A DNA stretch of 64,000 bases from a virus, in the IMG/VR virus record IMGVR_UViG_3300021963_000023, positions 1-64,000 of that record; one strand, written 5' to 3'. Each line of letters starts with the position of its first letter. Position 1 is the first letter of the stretch. Shown here piece by piece: positions 33,764-41,998 of this stretch. The notes under the pieces were generated by a model, which saw only the letters and a list, made by a program, of their open reading frames with translations, did not search any database and was not told the DNA's origin. The position numbers and the translations under genes are program-made.

Positions 33764-35209
33764 ATGCATTTAGTAATAACTGAAAGACAGCTAAAGGATT
33801 TAATCAGATTAAGCTCTGTAAATCAAGATCTTAGTGAAGAGGGTGAGATTGGTTCACCGGAAGCTGGAACATCTAGTGATGGGGAGCAAAAGACTGGTGC
33901 AACCAAGTGGGAGAGCGGTGTAACTAGAGGACCGGCTAATCAAATTGGACCGACCACATGGTCAAACATTGTGGGTTCAACCTTAAAAAGAGGTAAAGCT
34001 AATCCATTAGGTGAGCAAATTAACCCAGTAGTTGACATGGTAACTAACGCTATGGCTATTGATTCTGCCATGAATGATACCAAGTATGTGGAACTTACAA
34101 CCCCATGGAGAACAAAAATAAAAATACCTGCAGACGCTCAATATAAACTTTGGGAACCTGAAGCAGATAGAACAAAATCAATATCAAAAGATCGAATAAG
34201 AGAAATTGGTAGTAGAGTATATTGGAGGGTTGGGTATGATAAAAAAATTGAGGACGATGTTTATGAATTGGTTAAAAATGAACAATTAACAGGAGTTTTA
34301 CCGGATGGATCTTTAAGATATTTCACAACAAATGACGGTAAAGATTGGATTTTCGTAGTAACAAGAACCGGTGTTGATCCATCAGATAAATCTGGTATTT
34401 GGACCATTAAATATAAAACCTTTGTGCACCATCCAAGCCCAACAGCAGCATATGAGAATTATGATGACAAAAAATACATTAAAAAAAGTACATCAACAAT
34501 AATTGTTGAGTTTTTTAATGAATATGGTGAATTAATTTTACAAGTAACTCTTAGTGTTGCATTGGGAATATTAACAATGGGGCAAAGTTTATGGATACAA
34601 GCGTTAGCTGAATTTGCATTAAATGCAGCATTTGCTGCCAAACAATTACTTGTTGATAAAAATAATTTTGGAGCCGCATTGTCCTTAATTATTGGCGTGG
34701 TGCCATTTGCATCAATAGGCTTAAGATATGGGTTAGGTAAATCATTAGCAGCATTATCAAAGTACGGCCCGGAATTATCGGCTGCAAAAAGTTTAGATGA
34801 GGCACAAGAAATTATATCCAGATTTTCGGCTACAGAACAAACATTAATAAAAAAAGCGTTATCTCTACCTGAAGCGACGCTAAAAAAAGCGATGAATGAA
34901 GGTTCTGTAAAAATTTTCCTAGAAGGAATAAAAAAAGGAACTATAGATATTGCTAAAATCCCGTTACAACAAAGAACGTGGGTCTGGCAGACCACATTTG
35001 AGTTACTTACAGGTGGCCTTATTATTTGGCAAGGTATTAAGTATAAAAAAGAAATGATGGAGAAAGAAAGTAAAGAATTTTCAAATCTTTCATTAACAAT
35101 GTGGACCCCACAAAATGGTTTCGATACTCCAGAATTTAGGAAATGGGCGGAAGAAATGGGTGTAAAATATGGTGAGGGGTATAAAAAAGAAGAAAACCAA
35201 CCTAAATAA
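33764..35209 (+). CDS. Large membrane-active-looking protein with type A head
   Basis: 481 residues. Head MHLVITERQLKDLIRL; the nearest later L-x-E is L-S-E at 23-25. Residues 30-75 are Gly/Ser/Thr-rich. A beta-rich domain spans 100-240, then hydrophobic helices (VTLSVALGILTMGQSLWIQ, AALSLIIGVVPFASIGL) around 260-320 and again near 410. If ejected, it could form a channel for DNA entry (inference). No homologue recognised. Confidence 0.75.
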   Translation: MHLVITERQLKDLIRLSSVNQDLSEEGEIGSPEAGTSSDGEQKTGATKWESGVTRGPANQIGPTTWSNIVGSTLKRGKANPLGEQINPVVDMVTNAMAIDSAMNDTKYVELTTPWRTKIKIPADAQYKLWEPEADRTKSISKDRIREIGSRVYWRVGYDKKIEDDVYELVKNEQLTGVLPDGSLRYFTTNDGKDWIFVVTRTGVDPSDKSGIWTIKYKTFVHHPSPTAAYENYDDKKYIKKSTSTIIVEFFNEYGELILQVTLSVALGILTMGQSLWIQALAEFALNAAFAAKQLLVDKNNFGAALSLIIGVVPFASIGLRYGLGKSLAALSKYGPELSAAKSLDEAQEIISRFSATEQTLIKKALSLPEATLKKAMNEGSVKIFLEGIKKGTIDIAKIPLQQRTWVWQTTFELLTGGLIIWQGIKYKKEMMEKESKEFSNLSLTMWTPQNGFDTPEFRKWAEEMGVKYGEGYKKEENQPK

Positions 35210-35219
35210 CAAAAGATAA

Positions 35220-35227
35220 TATTTATA
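35220..35227 (+). promoter_or_regulatory. TATTTATA motif (candidate late promoter)
   Basis: 11 nt after the previous stop and 14 nt before ATG 35242. Confidence 0.4.
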
Positions 35228-35241
35228 AATAAAATAAAAAG

Positions 35242-36270
35242 ATGAAAGAAATTTTAAGTGAAATTAATAGAAACAGAACATTGATGGGATTACCAGTGTT
35301 AACAGAAGGAACCGGATTAGCAGGTATACTTGACGCCGCAGTAGGCGGAATGGAATTAACCATGCAGAAACAAGTGACCAAAGAGATTGTTGACAAGTTT
35401 GCTGGTAGTTTCACTTTTGGCAATGCCGCGGCTAAAACTAAATTCATAAACGGTGGTCTGGCTAGTGTTAAAACTGCATTAGGAAAAATATCAAGAAAAG
35501 AAGCGTTAGCAATAATTGTTCAAATAGATAATTCACAAATTCCTAAATTAGCGTCATTTATAATGAAAAATGAAGATGGTTTGGTTGATACTGTAAGTCA
35601 ATTGATTCAAAAAGGGGTTCCAGTAAAAGATATTAAAGCGAAGCTTGGTACACTTACTGATATTCCTGATACGGTAATCAATACAATGATTAAAAATATT
35701 GAAATAGATGTTCTATTTACACCAGAAAGAATAACATCATTTGCAAAAGCTATTGAAACTTCTGGAGGTAAAAACTTAAAAAAGTTAACACAGGAAGCTA
35801 TTGATACATTTAGAACATCAAATCCAGGTGCTACGGAACAACAAATTGCTGAGCATATGGTTAGGAATCTACCAGATAACTTTTTTAGTGCTAAGAATGT
35901 TGAATTATTAACTAGAAAATTTGGTAGTGGATTTAAATCTATTTTGGGGGTGCTTATTTTGAATAAAAAACGTTCTGCCCCATCATGGTGGAAGATACTT
36001 GGTATATTGGGTGCTTCAACCACTATTGCTATTTATACCGCAATTGGCGATCATATTAGTAGAGAATATATTCCTGATGCGATAGACATTCTTGAGAAGA
36101 ATCCAAAATATAAATGTTACGCTAAGTACGTTACACCAGGTAAAGATAAAAACCATTTTGTTGTGGTAGAACCAGATAATACACGAGCTATTATTAAATT
36201 CGACAATAAAAGATTTTGGTATGTGGATAAAAATGATACACCAATAAAAGAATTGACTTGTAACGAGTAA
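35242..36270 (+). CDS. Helical membrane-associated protein with type C-like head
   Basis: 342 residues. It begins MKEILSEINRNRTLMGLPVL followed by TEG: the EINRxxxLMGL pattern parallels type C heads and L-T-E lies at 20-22. Most of the body is helical; a membrane helix (ILGILGASTTIAIYTAIG) lies near 250, then a small basic domain. It is 2 nt before the next gene, which suggests coupled expression. Confidence 0.77.
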   Translation: MKEILSEINRNRTLMGLPVLTEGTGLAGILDAAVGGMELTMQKQVTKEIVDKFAGSFTFGNAAAKTKFINGGLASVKTALGKISRKEALAIIVQIDNSQIPKLASFIMKNEDGLVDTVSQLIQKGVPVKDIKAKLGTLTDIPDTVINTMIKNIEIDVLFTPERITSFAKAIETSGGKNLKKLTQEAIDTFRTSNPGATEQQIAEHMVRNLPDNFFSAKNVELLTRKFGSGFKSILGVLILNKKRSAPSWWKILGILGASTTIAIYTAIGDHISREYIPDAIDILEKNPKYKCYAKYVTPGKDKNHFVVVEPDNTRAIIKFDNKRFWYVDKNDTPIKELTCNE

Positions 36271-36272
36271 TT

Positions 36273-37214
36273 ATGCTAAAAAATTTAAAGGAACAAGCAG
36301 ATAAAAGGGCTGGTGCACCAAAAGGCGCAGCAACAGTGAATGACACAAATTCTTCCGCAGATGCTAGAGCCGGTGGAAGTGCTGGTTCTCAAGATAAAAG
36401 AGCCGGTGGAAATGCTGGTGGAAGTGCTGGTTCTCAAGATAAAAGAGCCGGTGGAAATCCAGCAACAGTGACTTCTGATGTATTTGCGTGTTTATTAAAT
36501 TCTAAAGAAACCGATACTCAACCAAAAATTGTAAAAACAAGTAGTCCAAATCAGGTAAGACAAGTCTTTTCTGATGTTATTTTTTACTTTTTTAGTAATT
36601 ATTATTTTCAATTTACGGATAAGACCGGTAAATTCGACAAAACAAAACATTATAAGGGCACTTGGAAATGTGATGGAGATAAAGATTATATAATAAACAC
36701 CGAGGATGGTGATGATTATAGTAGTAAAAGAGGAAATTGGAAAGGAGTTCCTAACAATAGTAATAACAACAACAATAATAACAATAATAACAATACAGGA
36801 TTAGTAGATACAACTTTAACAGGCGATGAATTGAAGGCCGGTAAAGTTGTTAAAATTGGTATGAAAGGTTCAATTGTTGGAACCATACAAGATTTATTAA
36901 TTAAATTAGGATATACAAATGTAAGTAGTTCTGGTGAAAAAGACAATAAGTTTGGGAGAAGAACAAAACAAATGGTGAAAGATTTCCAAACAAACAATGG
37001 TTTAACCGATGATGGTGAAGTAGGTAAAGATACGTGGCCAAAATTAAACGATCCAGCAGCAGTTAAAAATAGTGCATCAAGCACATCTAGTTTAAGTGGA
37101 TCTGCCAAAACTTCAGTTGCTAAAGATGGTGAAACAGTTGCTGGTTCAGATGTTATTATTGTTAACGAAAAACTTAAAAAAACATTAAGAGAAAACCTAT
37201 TAAAGTTTAATTAA
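36273..37214 (+). CDS. Repeat-containing peptidoglycan-binding protein
   Basis: 313 residues. The N-terminus (MLKNLKEQADKRAG) is followed by imperfect repeats of RAGGSAGSQDK (about 28-65), a Cys-containing domain, a run of about 14 Asn near 165, and a PG_binding_1 module from about 190 (MKGSIVGTIQDLLIKLGY, FGRRTKQMVKDFQTNNGL, KDTWPKL). The last residues (NEKLKKTLRENLLKFN) are tag-like but weak. It probably binds cell wall; no catalytic domain. Confidence 0.78.
   Translation: MLKNLKEQADKRAGAPKGAATVNDTNSSADARAGGSAGSQDKRAGGNAGGSAGSQDKRAGGNPATVTSDVFACLLNSKETDTQPKIVKTSSPNQVRQVFSDVIFYFFSNYYFQFTDKTGKFDKTKHYKGTWKCDGDKDYIINTEDGDDYSSKRGNWKGVPNNSNNNNNNNNNNNTGLVDTTLTGDELKAGKVVKIGMKGSIVGTIQDLLIKLGYTNVSSSGEKDNKFGRRTKQMVKDFQTNNGLTDDGEVGKDTWPKLNDPAAVKNSASSTSSLSGSAKTSVAKDGETVAGSDVIIVNEKLKKTLRENLLKFN
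36351..36462 (+). repeat. In-frame tandem repeat coding RAGGSAGSQDK units
   Basis: Near-identical units of 33-45 nt with the core GCCGGTGGAAGTGCTGGTTC recur, in frame, inside the peptidoglycan-binding protein gene. Copy number may vary between isolates. Confidence 0.75.
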
Positions 37215-37229
37215 TAGTTAATTAGTAGA

Positions 37230-37237
37230 TATTTATA
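37230..37237 (+). promoter_or_regulatory. TATTTATA motif in a non-coding leader
   Basis: It is followed by 130 nt without a clear gene (37239-37368): a strong Shine-Dalgarno-like AAAGGAGGT near 37290, a tiny 11-codon frame just before it, and a hairpin GGAGC/GCTC near 37316. Confidence 0.35.
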
Positions 37238-37368
37238 TTAGGAGTTTGATTGGTTTGGTCACCATCAAATGATAATACGAAAAAAACGAAAGGAGGTATT
37301 CTAAATCTCGACAAAGGAGCTCTAAAGGCTCTTTTGTTCGTTTATAGTGTTAAGGGTATTTATTATAT

Positions 37369-38259
37369 ATGAAATTCAGGGATTTATTACAAGATTTATT
37401 GGAAGAACAATTACCCTGCGAAAAGGTAGTAACGTATGATATGCTTAAACAAGCAAAAGATTGGTGGAATAATCGTTTAAGTGATCCAAATATAATTATG
37501 AAAATTCTTAGAGCAAAATTTACTGTTGATGAGTTAAAGACTTGGACCGATAAAGAAATTGATAGAACTGTGAATTATACGGTTCAGGATTTGCAAGCAG
37601 CTAGAAAAAAAATTGATTTAATAAATAAATTGTCATATTATAATGACCCTAAGGGCAGTGAGTTTATGTATGTAAAATCAAATGAACCAAATATCATAAA
37701 TATTAATTGTGCATATGTTCCTAAGTATAACAATGACCAATTGGTTTCATCCTTGGTTCACGAAATACAACATCATATACATTATTTAATTGGTGGTGAT
37801 GAGTATTTGAATGATATACGTGGTGGTATAAAAATTGAAAAGAATCCATATCGTCCACAGGTTCCAGTGTCCGAGAAAAGTTGGTTTGATAAAGCAAAGG
37901 AATATATTAATAGTTTAACTGGTTCAAAAAAGGTAGATAAGTTAATTCCTGTTAATGATGGTCAGTTTACAAAGAGGTACCAAAGCCGAGTTTGGGAGTA
38001 TTTTAAATCTAAACAATCTTATGCGTGTAATCCAACTGAAATACAATCAAGGGTAGCTCAAGTTAGAATGCTTTTAAATTTAAAGCCTGGCCAAGACATT
38101 ACAATAGAGATGTTAAAAAATCAAAAAGTATATGAAGAATTTGAGCTCAATTTAATGTGTTGGGGAGGTAGAAAAGATAATGTTTCTTTACAAGATTATT
38201 TGAATAACCTAAATTCATTGGTAAAGAACGATACACTAAATAAATCAACACAAGTATAA
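37369..38259 (+). CDS. HExxH metalloprotease-like protein with type B head
   Basis: 296 residues. Head MKFRDLLQDLLEE (L-E-E at 11-13). HEIQHH in SSLVHEIQHHIHYLIGG near 138 is an extended zinc site, HExxHxxxH-like (the His at +8 is visible in HEIQHHIHY). The C-terminal part (YACNPTEIQSRVAQVRMLL) is helical and supplies a Glu. A tagged, possibly ejected protease. Confidence 0.78.
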   Translation: MKFRDLLQDLLEEQLPCEKVVTYDMLKQAKDWWNNRLSDPNIIMKILRAKFTVDELKTWTDKEIDRTVNYTVQDLQAARKKIDLINKLSYYNDPKGSEFMYVKSNEPNIININCAYVPKYNNDQLVSSLVHEIQHHIHYLIGGDEYLNDIRGGIKIEKNPYRPQVPVSEKSWFDKAKEYINSLTGSKKVDKLIPVNDGQFTKRYQSRVWEYFKSKQSYACNPTEIQSRVAQVRMLLNLKPGQDITIEMLKNQKVYEEFELNLMCWGGRKDNVSLQDYLNNLNSLVKNDTLNKSTQV

Positions 38260-38286
38260 CAAAAACCCCTCGTCTAATATTTTAAT

Positions 38287-38490
38287 ATGGCTCTACCTTG
38301 TCCCAATTGTAAAAAACCAATCGGTTTAACTTTAGAATTTATCATAAAACATCCCGTATCTGCTTGTCCACATTGTGAGGTTGTTATGGATTTTACAGTA
38401 AATGAAGAAATCAAAAAAAGTTTTAACGAAGCAATATCTGAAATTGAAAAAATAAAGGGGCAGTATAAAGGAATGGTCAAGTTTACTTAA
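38287..38490 (+). CDS. Small zinc-finger protein
   Basis: 67 residues. Two CxxC pairs (CPNC at 5-8, CPHC at 27-30) form a zinc ribbon, followed by a charged helix. Likely nucleic-acid binding or a structural accessory. No tag head. Confidence 0.7.
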   Translation: MALPCPNCKKPIGLTLEFIIKHPVSACPHCEVVMDFTVNEEIKKSFNEAISEIEKIKGQYKGMVKFT

Positions 38491-38504
38491 TAAATTTTTC
38501 AAAG

Positions 38505-38512
38505 TATTTATA
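38505..38512 (+). promoter_or_regulatory. TATTTATA motif (candidate late promoter)
   Basis: 30 nt before ATG 38542. Confidence 0.38.
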
Positions 38513-38541
38513 GATAATAAAACGTATTAAAAAAAAATATT

Positions 38542-39138
38542 ATGGCAGGAATTGCTGATCAATTTGCGGGTCTTCCAATTGAAGATCTAATTGTTTCACC
38601 TATAGTCGGGATGGCTAAGGGTCAAGCAAAATTAAACGAAGTTACTTGGAGATACATCTCTGAGGTTGCTTTTGAAAAAGATAAGGACGGAAAAACAACC
38701 GCTCGTTCATTAGATGTAGAAATGAACAGAGTTGTTACTGACGGCGCCACAGGTGAACAAACTATACAGAAATTGTATAACAAGGTTCCGATGTTACCAT
38801 TAGTTCCACTTCCTTCTTTAGCAATTACGTCGGCTGATATTAACTTCACTATGGAGGTAAAAACATCTGAAACATCAAAAGAAAGTTCAGATAGTGAGTC
38901 TTCTTATGAGGCTTCCGCTTCTGGTGGTTGGTGGGGTATGAAATTTTCAGCAACAGTTGCTGGAAAGGTTGCAACACACAAAGAAAACACTAGAAGTACG
39001 GATAACTCAGCAAAATATGAAGTTAAAGTACATGCAGAACAATTACCACCAACTGAAGGTATGTTGAAATTATCAGATTATCTAACTCAAATGTTAGAAC
39101 CATCTTTAATTCCACTTACAGCAGACCCAAGTAAATAA
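38542..39138 (+). CDS. DUF2589-like protein
   Basis: 198 residues. The start IADQFAGLPIEDLIVSPIVG followed by AKGQAKLNEVTWRYISEVAF fits the DUF2589 family (PF11655 neighbourhood), seen in phages and in bacterial gene clusters. The middle is Ser/Glu-rich (SETSKESSDSESSYEASA), then beta strands. Function unknown. A second protein with a related start follows. Confidence 0.75.
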   Translation: MAGIADQFAGLPIEDLIVSPIVGMAKGQAKLNEVTWRYISEVAFEKDKDGKTTARSLDVEMNRVVTDGATGEQTIQKLYNKVPMLPLVPLPSLAITSADINFTMEVKTSETSKESSDSESSYEASASGGWWGMKFSATVAGKVATHKENTRSTDNSAKYEVKVHAEQLPPTEGMLKLSDYLTQMLEPSLIPLTADPSK

Positions 39139-39191
39139 TGGTTGATTTTGTCAATAATTTATGTTATATTGTAATATAAGATAAAATTATT

Positions 39192-39671
39192 ATGGCAAGA
39201 TTAAATGTTGAGGAATTAGTTGGGGGTCTTTTAGAGGCCGCCATGGTTTCTCAAGGTATAAGTGAAAGACAGCATATTAATGCTCTCAGAAACTATTTCA
39301 ATGAAGATGGAACACCCAAAACTACTTCCTTTAATATAGGTGGTAAAGATTTGGTTGTTCCTCTTTATATTTTAGCGGACCACTCATCTATTGGATTAGA
39401 TGAATTGGATATTGAGTTCTCTTGTAGGCTTATATTTGGTGATGAAGATAAAGAAGTATCCAGTCTTAAAAAATCTCTATTGGGGTTATTTAAGAAAAAG
39501 GGATATGAACACAATATCAAAGGTATTGAAGTTGATTCCGGTTATAATCCAACTGAAGCAGGTATGGCTAAAATAAAGGTTAAATTCAAAGCCGATGAGA
39601 AACCAGAAGCGGTTAGTAGGTTGATTGATGAATATATTAAAAATTTAGGTGACCCAAATAATAATCTTTAA
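39192..39671 (+). CDS. DUF2589-associated protein
   Basis: 159 residues. It opens LNVEELVGGLLEAAMVSQGI, parallel to the previous product, then a beta-rich core that includes DELDIEFSCRLIFGDED. In other genomes such paired proteins lie side by side. A terminator shared with the tmRNA follows. Function unknown. Confidence 0.7.
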   Translation: MARLNVEELVGGLLEAAMVSQGISERQHINALRNYFNEDGTPKTTSFNIGGKDLVVPLYILADHSSIGLDELDIEFSCRLIFGDEDKEVSSLKKSLLGLFKKKGYEHNIKGIEVDSGYNPTEAGMAKIKVKFKADEKPEAVSRLIDEYIKNLGDPNNNL

Positions 39672-39690
39672 ATTTAGTAATTAAATAAAA

Positions 39691-39716
39691 AACCCCTTGA
39701 GTTCAAGGGGTTTAAT
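39691..39716. terminator. Bidirectional terminator
   Basis: AACCCCTTGA/TCAAGGGGTT hairpin with T-rich flanks on both strands, between the plus-strand gene and the 3' end of tmRNA. Confidence 0.85.
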
Positions 39717-39719
39717 TTT

Positions 39720-40116
39720 TGGTGGAGGTGACGGGACTCGAACCCGTGTCTTTCCTGTTCAACAATAAATGACTACACGTTTATTCAATTGGTTCTCAAC
39801 TGACAAATAGTAAATTAATTACAGGAAATTTACAATACTGTTTTTGACTGGATTTTCAAGAGCCGTCAAATTTGCTCCAACACTCTTCGGGTGGTATTAC
39901 ACCTTAAAGGCTTCTGTTCCTAGGTTATATGCCAGTCGACCCGATTGTAGTTTCGCCTTAGGCTACTGCTACGTTAGAAGTTGCAAGCAAGCCTGCTACT
40001 TCCATGTTGTTATAAACGTTGCCGTCTAAAATTTTCCACCATGTATTAAAGTCATAGATGAAGTCTGACTACGTGCCATTTACCCCTGATACCTGAAATC
40101 AATGCCAGGCACCCCC
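39720..40116 (-). ncRNA. ssrA: tmRNA (ssrA)
   Basis: About 397 nt. The ends form a tRNA-like domain: 5' GGGGGTG pairs with 3' CACCTCC, discriminator A, encoded CCA, and a T arm with CGGGTTCGAGTCCCG. Inside, TAGAC is followed by a GGC resume codon and a frame of 21 codons beginning GNVYNNMEVAGL and ending NVAVA-stop (about 40023 down to 39958). Known Bacteroidota tags also start with Gly, but are about half as long. It frees stalled ribosomes. A TATATTTG box lies 20 nt before the 5' end and a terminator follows. Confidence 0.9.
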
Positions 40117-40136
40117 ATATTTTAAAGAACTATTAG

Positions 40137-40144
40137 CAAATATA
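40137..40144 (-). promoter_or_regulatory. TAnnTTTG -7 box of tmRNA
   Basis: TATATTTG on the minus strand, 20 nt upstream of the tmRNA 5' end. Confidence 0.55.
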
Positions 40145-40202
40145 GATAAAAATGGGTTAAAATAAAAATCTTAACCCAATAATTTAAATATAAAGCAAAG
40201 TA

Positions 40203-40496
40203 CTAAGATTTTTTCTTAGCACCCTTTCTAGCCCCACCTTTAACAGCATCCGCGATGTCTTTTGTTTGATCAACAACTTTTTTAGTTGCTTTAACAACAT
40301 CAGCCACTTCTTCTTTAACGCGCTTAGCTCTTTCTTTAACAACTTCAACTTTTTCCTTAACTTCTTCAACTTTTTTCTCAATAGCATCAGGAATGTTATT
40401 GTTGTTAGCGTCTTCAATCTTTCCAGATTTCATCAATAAATAAGCGATACCGCCAGCAACCAATAAAGCTAATAAAATTAAAAATAATGTAGTCAT
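40203..40496 (-). CDS. Membrane-anchored coiled-coil protein
   Basis: 97 residues. N-terminal membrane helix (LFLILLALLVAGGIAYLLM), a dockerin-like NNNNIPDAIE turn, then a long Lys/Glu/Val amphipathic helix and a basic tail (GGARKGAKKKS). The layout is like apolipoprotein/YtxH-type proteins. Role unknown. Confidence 0.75.
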   Translation of the reverse strand: MTTLFLILLALLVAGGIAYLLMKSGKIEDANNNNIPDAIEKKVEEVKEKVEVVKERAKRVKEEVADVVKATKKVVDQTKDIADAVKGGARKGAKKKS

Positions 40497-40512
40497 AATT
40501 TGTTTGTTTATA

Positions 40513-40520
40513 TATAAATA
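40513..40520 (-). promoter_or_regulatory. TATTTATA motif (candidate late promoter)
   Basis: Minus-strand TATTTATA 16 nt before the start at 40496. Confidence 0.4.
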
Positions 40521-40550
40521 TTCGTTAGTTTACTAAAATCAATATTCCAT

Positions 40551-41231
40551 TTACGCAATAGCTGGAAGCTCTTTTTCATATAAAGCCTCAAAAAATAGTT
40601 TATTTTTTTCCCATTGCTTATTAACCATACCGATGGATTTGTGAGTTAAACTGATCTTGGTTGTAACACCAATTTTAACACCTTCTTTGAAGTTCTCATA
40701 ACAAAATGAAATATCATAGAAGTGAAACCCTTTGAACTCCTCATTAAACTGTTTTTTCAGTCTTCTCCTGTCAACCATAAAGAATAAACCATCAACAACC
40801 ACAACAGGCTTTAAAACGTCCACAAAGGACCCTTTGGAGTAATGGTTAACGTGTCTTTTACCTTCATGAAGATGGCCAACAACACCAAACATATTATCTC
40901 TACTATCCCACCATCTTCCGCTTGTTAATTTATCGGTACCGGCTATACCGATAATACCATATTCAGAATGTTTTTGAAATAACTTAACTATTTTGGGAGT
41001 TATGTTAGCTGTCTCCAAAATAAGATCATCATGCATAAAAACAATAATATCATTTTTAGCTTCTTTTAGCCCTATGTTATAAATTTCAGTTAATGAATTA
41101 ACACCATCATTTTCATAAATTAATATTTCAGTTTTTGGGTGTGAAAACATTCTCTCAACATGTTTGAGATAAACATCATCAATTTTTCTTGTGGATATTA
41201 CCACCGTTACTACTTCGTTAGTCTTCGACAT
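40551..41231 (-). CDS. Family 2-like glycosyltransferase (StrF type)
   Basis: 226 residues. EVVTVVISTRKIDDVYLKHV, then ILIYENDG, then YNIGLKEAKNDIIVFMHDDL with the HDD metal motif near 79, then a GIAG strand and GRWWDSRD. This is the pattern of the StrF-like GT2 domain. Donor unknown. It overlaps the metallophosphoesterase gene by 14 nt. Confidence 0.82.
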   Translation of the reverse strand: MSKTNEVVTVVISTRKIDDVYLKHVERMFSHPKTEILIYENDGVNSLTEIYNIGLKEAKNDIIVFMHDDLILETANITPKIVKLFQKHSEYGIIGIAGTDKLTSGRWWDSRDNMFGVVGHLHEGKRHVNHYSKGSFVDVLKPVVVVDGLFFMVDRRRLKKQFNEEFKGFHFYDISFCYENFKEGVKIGVTTKISLTHKSIGMVNKQWEKNKLFFEALYEKELPAIA

Positions 41232-41967
41232 ATGTTGCTATTATTTGTCCGTCATATTCTTTTAATTCTACAACGATTGGTTTATTAATTGGGTTATAAC
41301 CCGGATTACAAATTGAGGCGTTTACAAATAATGTATCATCAACTTGTTTATCACCATACCCTTCATGAATATGACCAAACACATTTAATGCTGGTTTAAC
41401 ACGTTCCACATGGAACCTGAGTAATTCACAACCAACATTTACATTGGGTTGTCTCCAATTATTAACAAGATCTAATATACCATTTGGTGGACCATGTGTA
41501 ATTAATACGTCGGTATCTTCCGGAATCATCAACCACTTCTCTTCTAATTCTTTCCCTGATCTTTCCAAATTAAATGCCCAATCATAAAACCATGGTTGCC
41601 ATGGCGATCCATAAATTTTAATAGGTCTTGAAAATTCTGGTCTTTCAATTATCATAAAATCATCTTCCAAATAATATACATCAGATTGTGCTAAATTCTC
41701 TGGCGCCATTAAATTACGTAACCAATCATAATCACGTTTGTGATGTGGTTTATTAACTTGTTCAAAACAATGATCATGATTACCTGAAATGAAAATCTTA
41801 GCATCAAATCCTTGAATGTTTTGAAACCAATAGATAAACTTGGTAACATCCTTTTCTCCTCCTCTATTTGAGATGTCACCAGCATGGATCAATATGTCTC
41901 CTGATGGAATTTCATGCAACATATTATCATGCAAGCTATGCGTATCTGATATACAAACTATTCTCAT
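41218..41967 (-). CDS. Calcineurin-like metallophosphoesterase
   Basis: 249 residues. The full motif set is present: SDTH at 7-10, GDIS near 31, GNHDH near 62-66, THGPP near 150 and GHIH near 200. The layout matches MPPED-type phosphodiesterases. It needs two metal ions and hydrolyses phosphodiester or phosphomonoester bonds; the substrate is not evident. Confidence 0.88.
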   Translation of the reverse strand: MRIVCISDTHSLHDNMLHEIPSGDILIHAGDISNRGGEKDVTKFIYWFQNIQGFDAKIFISGNHDHCFEQVNKPHHKRDYDWLRNLMAPENLAQSDVYYLEDDFMIIERPEFSRPIKIYGSPWQPWFYDWAFNLERSGKELEEKWLMIPEDTDVLITHGPPNGILDLVNNWRQPNVNVGCELLRFHVERVKPALNVFGHIHEGYGDKQVDDTLFVNASICNPGYNPINKPIVVELKEYDGQIIATYVED

Positions 41968-41998
41968 ATTACTAATATAGATATTTTTTGTTTAAATT

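Noticed and set aside
34459-34995. Minus-strand frame of 178 codons
   Set aside because: Antisense shadow of the tagged gene at 33764, with no start context or neighbours on that strand.
36351-36462. CRISPR-like repeats
   Set aside because: The repeats are in-frame coding units without spacers; no CRISPR array or cas gene was seen in the window.
39844-40029. Plus-strand reading frame in the tmRNA region
   Set aside because: It is antisense to a well-supported tmRNA; its peptide has no protein-like pattern.
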